DNA of 64,000 nt from NCBI RefSeq assembly GCF_000382045.1, contig NZ_KB907452.1, positions 436,295 to 500,294 on the forward strand, read 5' to 3'. Positions 62,180 to 64,000 of the stretch are shown in pieces (within the stretch, counting starts at the first letter, position 1; every line of letters starts with the position of its first letter). The notes under the pieces are model-generated. The model was not told the DNA's origin. It ran no database searches and worked only from the letters and a program-made list of their open reading frames with translations. The translations under genes were made by a program, and so were the position numbers. Source of the DNA: Variovorax atrisoli 110B (GTDB lineage: Bacteria > Pseudomonadota > Gammaproteobacteria > Burkholderiales > Burkholderiaceae_C).

Positions 62180-63013
62180 TCAGGCGGCTGTGGGAGCGGG
62201 CCGTTCGCCGGCCTGCAGGCGGCGCTCGATGTCTTCGAGCACCCGCGGCAGGTCGGCCACGCTGTCGATCACGTAGTGCGCGCCTGCGGCCTCGAGCTCG
62301 ACGGTGGCGCGTGCGCGGCGCTCCTGCTGCTGCGCCTCGTCGAGCGCCTGCCACTCGGCCAGCGTGAGGCCGTTGGCATTGCCGCTGACCGCGAGGCCCA
62401 CGGCCCAGGTGCCGGCGTTGAGGCCTTCCTGCAGGCCGACGCCCGTGTCGTCGACCTTCACCACGGTGTGCGGCGGCCACACGCCGAGATCGGAGAAGCA
62501 GCGGTACATCATGAGCGGCGACGGACGGCCTTCGGCGAGGTCGCCGGCGCACACGAGGTTGTCGGGCGAATAGCCGCCGGCCGCAGCGATGGGCACGACC
62601 ACTTCCATGATCGGCCGGTTGTAGCCTGTGGTAGAGCCGATCTTCAGGCCCCGCTCGCGCGCCGCCTTCACCGCTTCGAGCGCACCGGGAATGAAGTCGG
62701 CATGGTCGCGCGCGCTGGCCGCGTTCATCGGCGTGAACACCTCGTAGAGCCGGTCGACGTCGGCGTCGCTGAAGGCGTGGCCGTGCTTCGCTTCCCACTG
62801 CGCGGCGATGCGCGGCAGCGTGCCCAGCGCCTTGATGTGGTCCCACTTGGCCATGCCCATCGGACCGCGCGCCTCGGCGATGGTGATGTCGATGCCGAAC
62901 TGCTCGAACAGCTTCACGAAGGCGCCCATGGGTGCGCAGGAGCCGAAGTCGAGGATGGTGCCGGCCCAGTCGAAGACGACGGCCTTGAGTTGCGAATGGT
63001 TGTGGGCGTTCAT
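62180..63013 (-). CDS. phnX: phosphonoacetaldehyde hydrolase
   Basis: A 277-residue HAD-superfamily enzyme that splits phosphonoacetaldehyde into acetaldehyde and phosphate. The nucleophile Asp15 lies in VVFDWAGTILDFGS. Lys56 in GMAKWDHIKAL is the expected Schiff-base lysine, which distinguishes PhnX from other HAD enzymes (Lys53 in Bacillus cereus). GYNRPIM and KVDDTGVGLQEGLNAG follow. ATG 63013 (MNAHNHSQLK); an upstream ATG at 63070 overlaps the previous gene. The FAD oxidoreductase upstream fits the aminoethylphosphonate pathway. Confidence 0.93.
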   Translation of the reverse strand: MNAHNHSQLKAVVFDWAGTILDFGSCAPMGAFVKLFEQFGIDITIAEARGPMGMAKWDHIKALGTLPRIAAQWEAKHGHAFSDADVDRLYEVFTPMNAASARDHADFIPGALEAVKAARERGLKIGSTTGYNRPIMEVVVPIAAAGGYSPDNLVCAGDLAEGRPSPLMMYRCFSDLGVWPPHTVVKVDDTGVGLQEGLNAGTWAVGLAVSGNANGLTLAEWQALDEAQQQERRARATVELEAAGAHYVIDSVADLPRVLEDIERRLQAGERPAPTAA

Positions 63014-63063
63014 GGCGGCGGAGGTGTGAGTGACGGGCTGAAAAGGTTGCGGCGGCCTGGAGG

Positions 63064-64000
63064 TCACCATGCATTGAAGACGTCGCGCGCGATGCCGAAA
63101 CCGGTGCTCGCGCCGCTGCCGCTGGTGACCAGCACCAGCCGCGTCGCGTCGTCGGGCGCGTCGATCACGCAGGGCGTTGTCTTCGACGAAGGGTACACGC
63201 CGGTCCAGCGCTCGGCGATCTGCGCGGATTCGAGGTTCAGCGTGCTGCGCAGGTGGCGCAGGATGAGCTGGTCGACCTCCTCCATCGCGAAGGGTTCGGG
63301 CGCGTCGGCGTAGTGGTGCGAATCGCCCACGACCAGCGAGCCGTCGGCGCTCTGCACCACGATCAGGTGGATGCCGTGTGCGAGCGAGGCGGCCTCTTCC
63401 TGCTGCAGGCGCGCGCGCAGCGCAGCGGCTTCGGGCAGCGTGCTGTAGCCCTCGTAGCGCACGAGGCTCAGGTCCATCATCACCGAGCCCGGCAGGCGGA
63501 AGCCCGCCTCGGGCTTCACGCGCAGCATCTGCAGGCGGCACAGCGTGAGCTCGTGCGCGGCGATGCGATCGGCAAAAAGGCCGTGCAGGTCGGTGTTGGT
63601 GCAGACCACCACGCGCTCGGCGTGCAGCGTGCCGCGCGAGGTGCGCACGCGCGGCGTTTCCACCTCGTGCACGGTCTCGCCGAAGCGGAAGCTCACACCG
63701 TGCGCCTCGGCCAGCCATTTCGTGAGCAGGCCGATGGCGGTGCGCGATTCGACGCGCAGCTCGTGCGGGCTGAAGAGCACCGACCGCGCGTCGGCCAGGC
63801 TCAGCGCAGGCGCCCTGGCCTGTGCGTCGGCGGCGTCGAGCAATTCGCAGCCCTTGCCCATCGGCGTGCGCATGAAGGCCTCGAGCACGTCGTGCGCTTC
63901 CGGGCGATAGGCCGCAAGCCAGAGGTTGCGGTGCACGACCTCGATGCCGGCCTGCGGCGCGATCTCGTTCCACACGCCGCGCGCATGCATCGCACGACGC
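63064..64000 (-). CDS. FAD-dependent oxidoreductase, partial (N-terminus beyond right edge)
   Basis: The last 312 or so residues of a DadA-type FAD oxidoreductase. The frame stays open at the right edge. LRVESRTAIGLLTKWLAEAHGV, VHEVETPRV, VVVCTNTDLH and the C-terminal ERWTGVYPSSK and SGSGASTGFGIARDVF are typical of the phosphonate-associated amine/amino acid oxidases (TIGR03364-like). The N-terminal FAD loop is outside the window. It overlaps or abuts the next start and is adjacent to phnX, suggesting oxidation of an aminophosphonate. Confidence 0.85.
   Translation of the reverse strand, partial: RRAMHARGVWNEIAPQAGIEVVHRNLWLAAYRPEAHDVLEAFMRTPMGKGCELLDAADAQARAPALSLADARSVLFSPHELRVESRTAIGLLTKWLAEAHGVSFRFGETVHEVETPRVRTSRGTLHAERVVVCTNTDLHGLFADRIAAHELTLCRLQMLRVKPEAGFRLPGSVMMDLSLVRYEGYSTLPEAAALRARLQQEEAASLAHGIHLIVVQSADGSLVVGDSHHYADAPEPFAMEEVDQLILRHLRSTLNLESAQIAERWTGVYPSSKTTPCVIDAPDDATRLVLVTSGSGASTGFGIARDVFNAW

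Overview
The window is a GC-rich, densely packed bacterial chromosome segment. Gene content and repeat style suggest a betaproteobacterium of the order Burkholderiales, family Comamonadaceae, most like Variovorax. Pointers are Omp32-like general porins, a Bug/TctC periplasmic binding protein, Coq7, DUF2970 and DUF805 proteins, and a polyol ABC operon. This placement is inferred from protein families, not from a marker gene. I see no rRNA, tRNA, CRISPR array or complete insertion sequence.

Layout. (1) 1-10188, minus strand: a polyol (arabitol/mannitol/sorbitol-type) catabolic operon. It has a binding protein, two permeases, an ATPase, a long-chain polyol dehydrogenase of the D-arabinitol 4-dehydrogenase type, an SDR, a transaldolase-like protein, a PfkB sugar kinase, an AraC regulator and a xylulokinase that runs off the left edge. 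(2) 10375-13535: a LysR regulator divergent from a Bug binding protein and a catabolic PdxA paralogue. (3) 13608-17523: DUF805, pgi, tal and a lipocalin; zwf follows at 22674, so three central sugar-phosphate genes lie close to the sugar operon. (4) 17469-22506: a HAD hydrolase and an FbpABC-type ABC transporter with a double-length permease. (5) 24181-26848: a DODA-type dioxygenase and an MctP-like symporter preceded by a 59-residue DUF3311 protein. (6) 27010-34069: a dipeptide-type ABC transporter operon with an M20 amidohydrolase inserted in it. (7) 34254-38424: two inverted porin genes flanking coq7 and an OsmC-like gene. The second porin has lost its start codon, and a candidate small RNA gene sits just upstream of it. 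(8) 38549-41346: a lone tyrosine recombinase and ilvA. (9) 41407-52849: a nearly complete type II secretion locus, gspC divergent from gspGHIJKLMNDEF. (10) 52956-59713: a 5'-nucleotidase, an 8-oxoguanine deaminase-like amidohydrolase, a Tat-signal lipoxygenase, and a convergent group of two c-type cytochromes with DUF2970. (11) 59830-64000: a decayed MocR/GntR regulator, an MFS transporter, a tiny lipoprotein, phosphonoacetaldehyde hydrolase and a partial FAD oxidoreductase.

How it fits together. The left third imports and oxidises polyols to ketoses, phosphorylates them and passes them to the pentose-phosphate and Entner-Doudoroff routes through tal, pgi and zwf. The middle is transport-rich. 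The right third holds the secretion machine and an exported lipoxygenase that could be one of its substrates (inference only).

Most notable unexplained signals: a palindrome-flanked lipoxygenase gene with all five iron ligands; a candidate promoter-operator-terminator small RNA next to a start-less porin; a hairpin covering the ribosome binding site of the DUF3311-symporter pair; a dispersed intergenic repeat in at least four copies; and two inverted repeats upstream of the polyol operon. No gap between genes exceeds about 300 bases.
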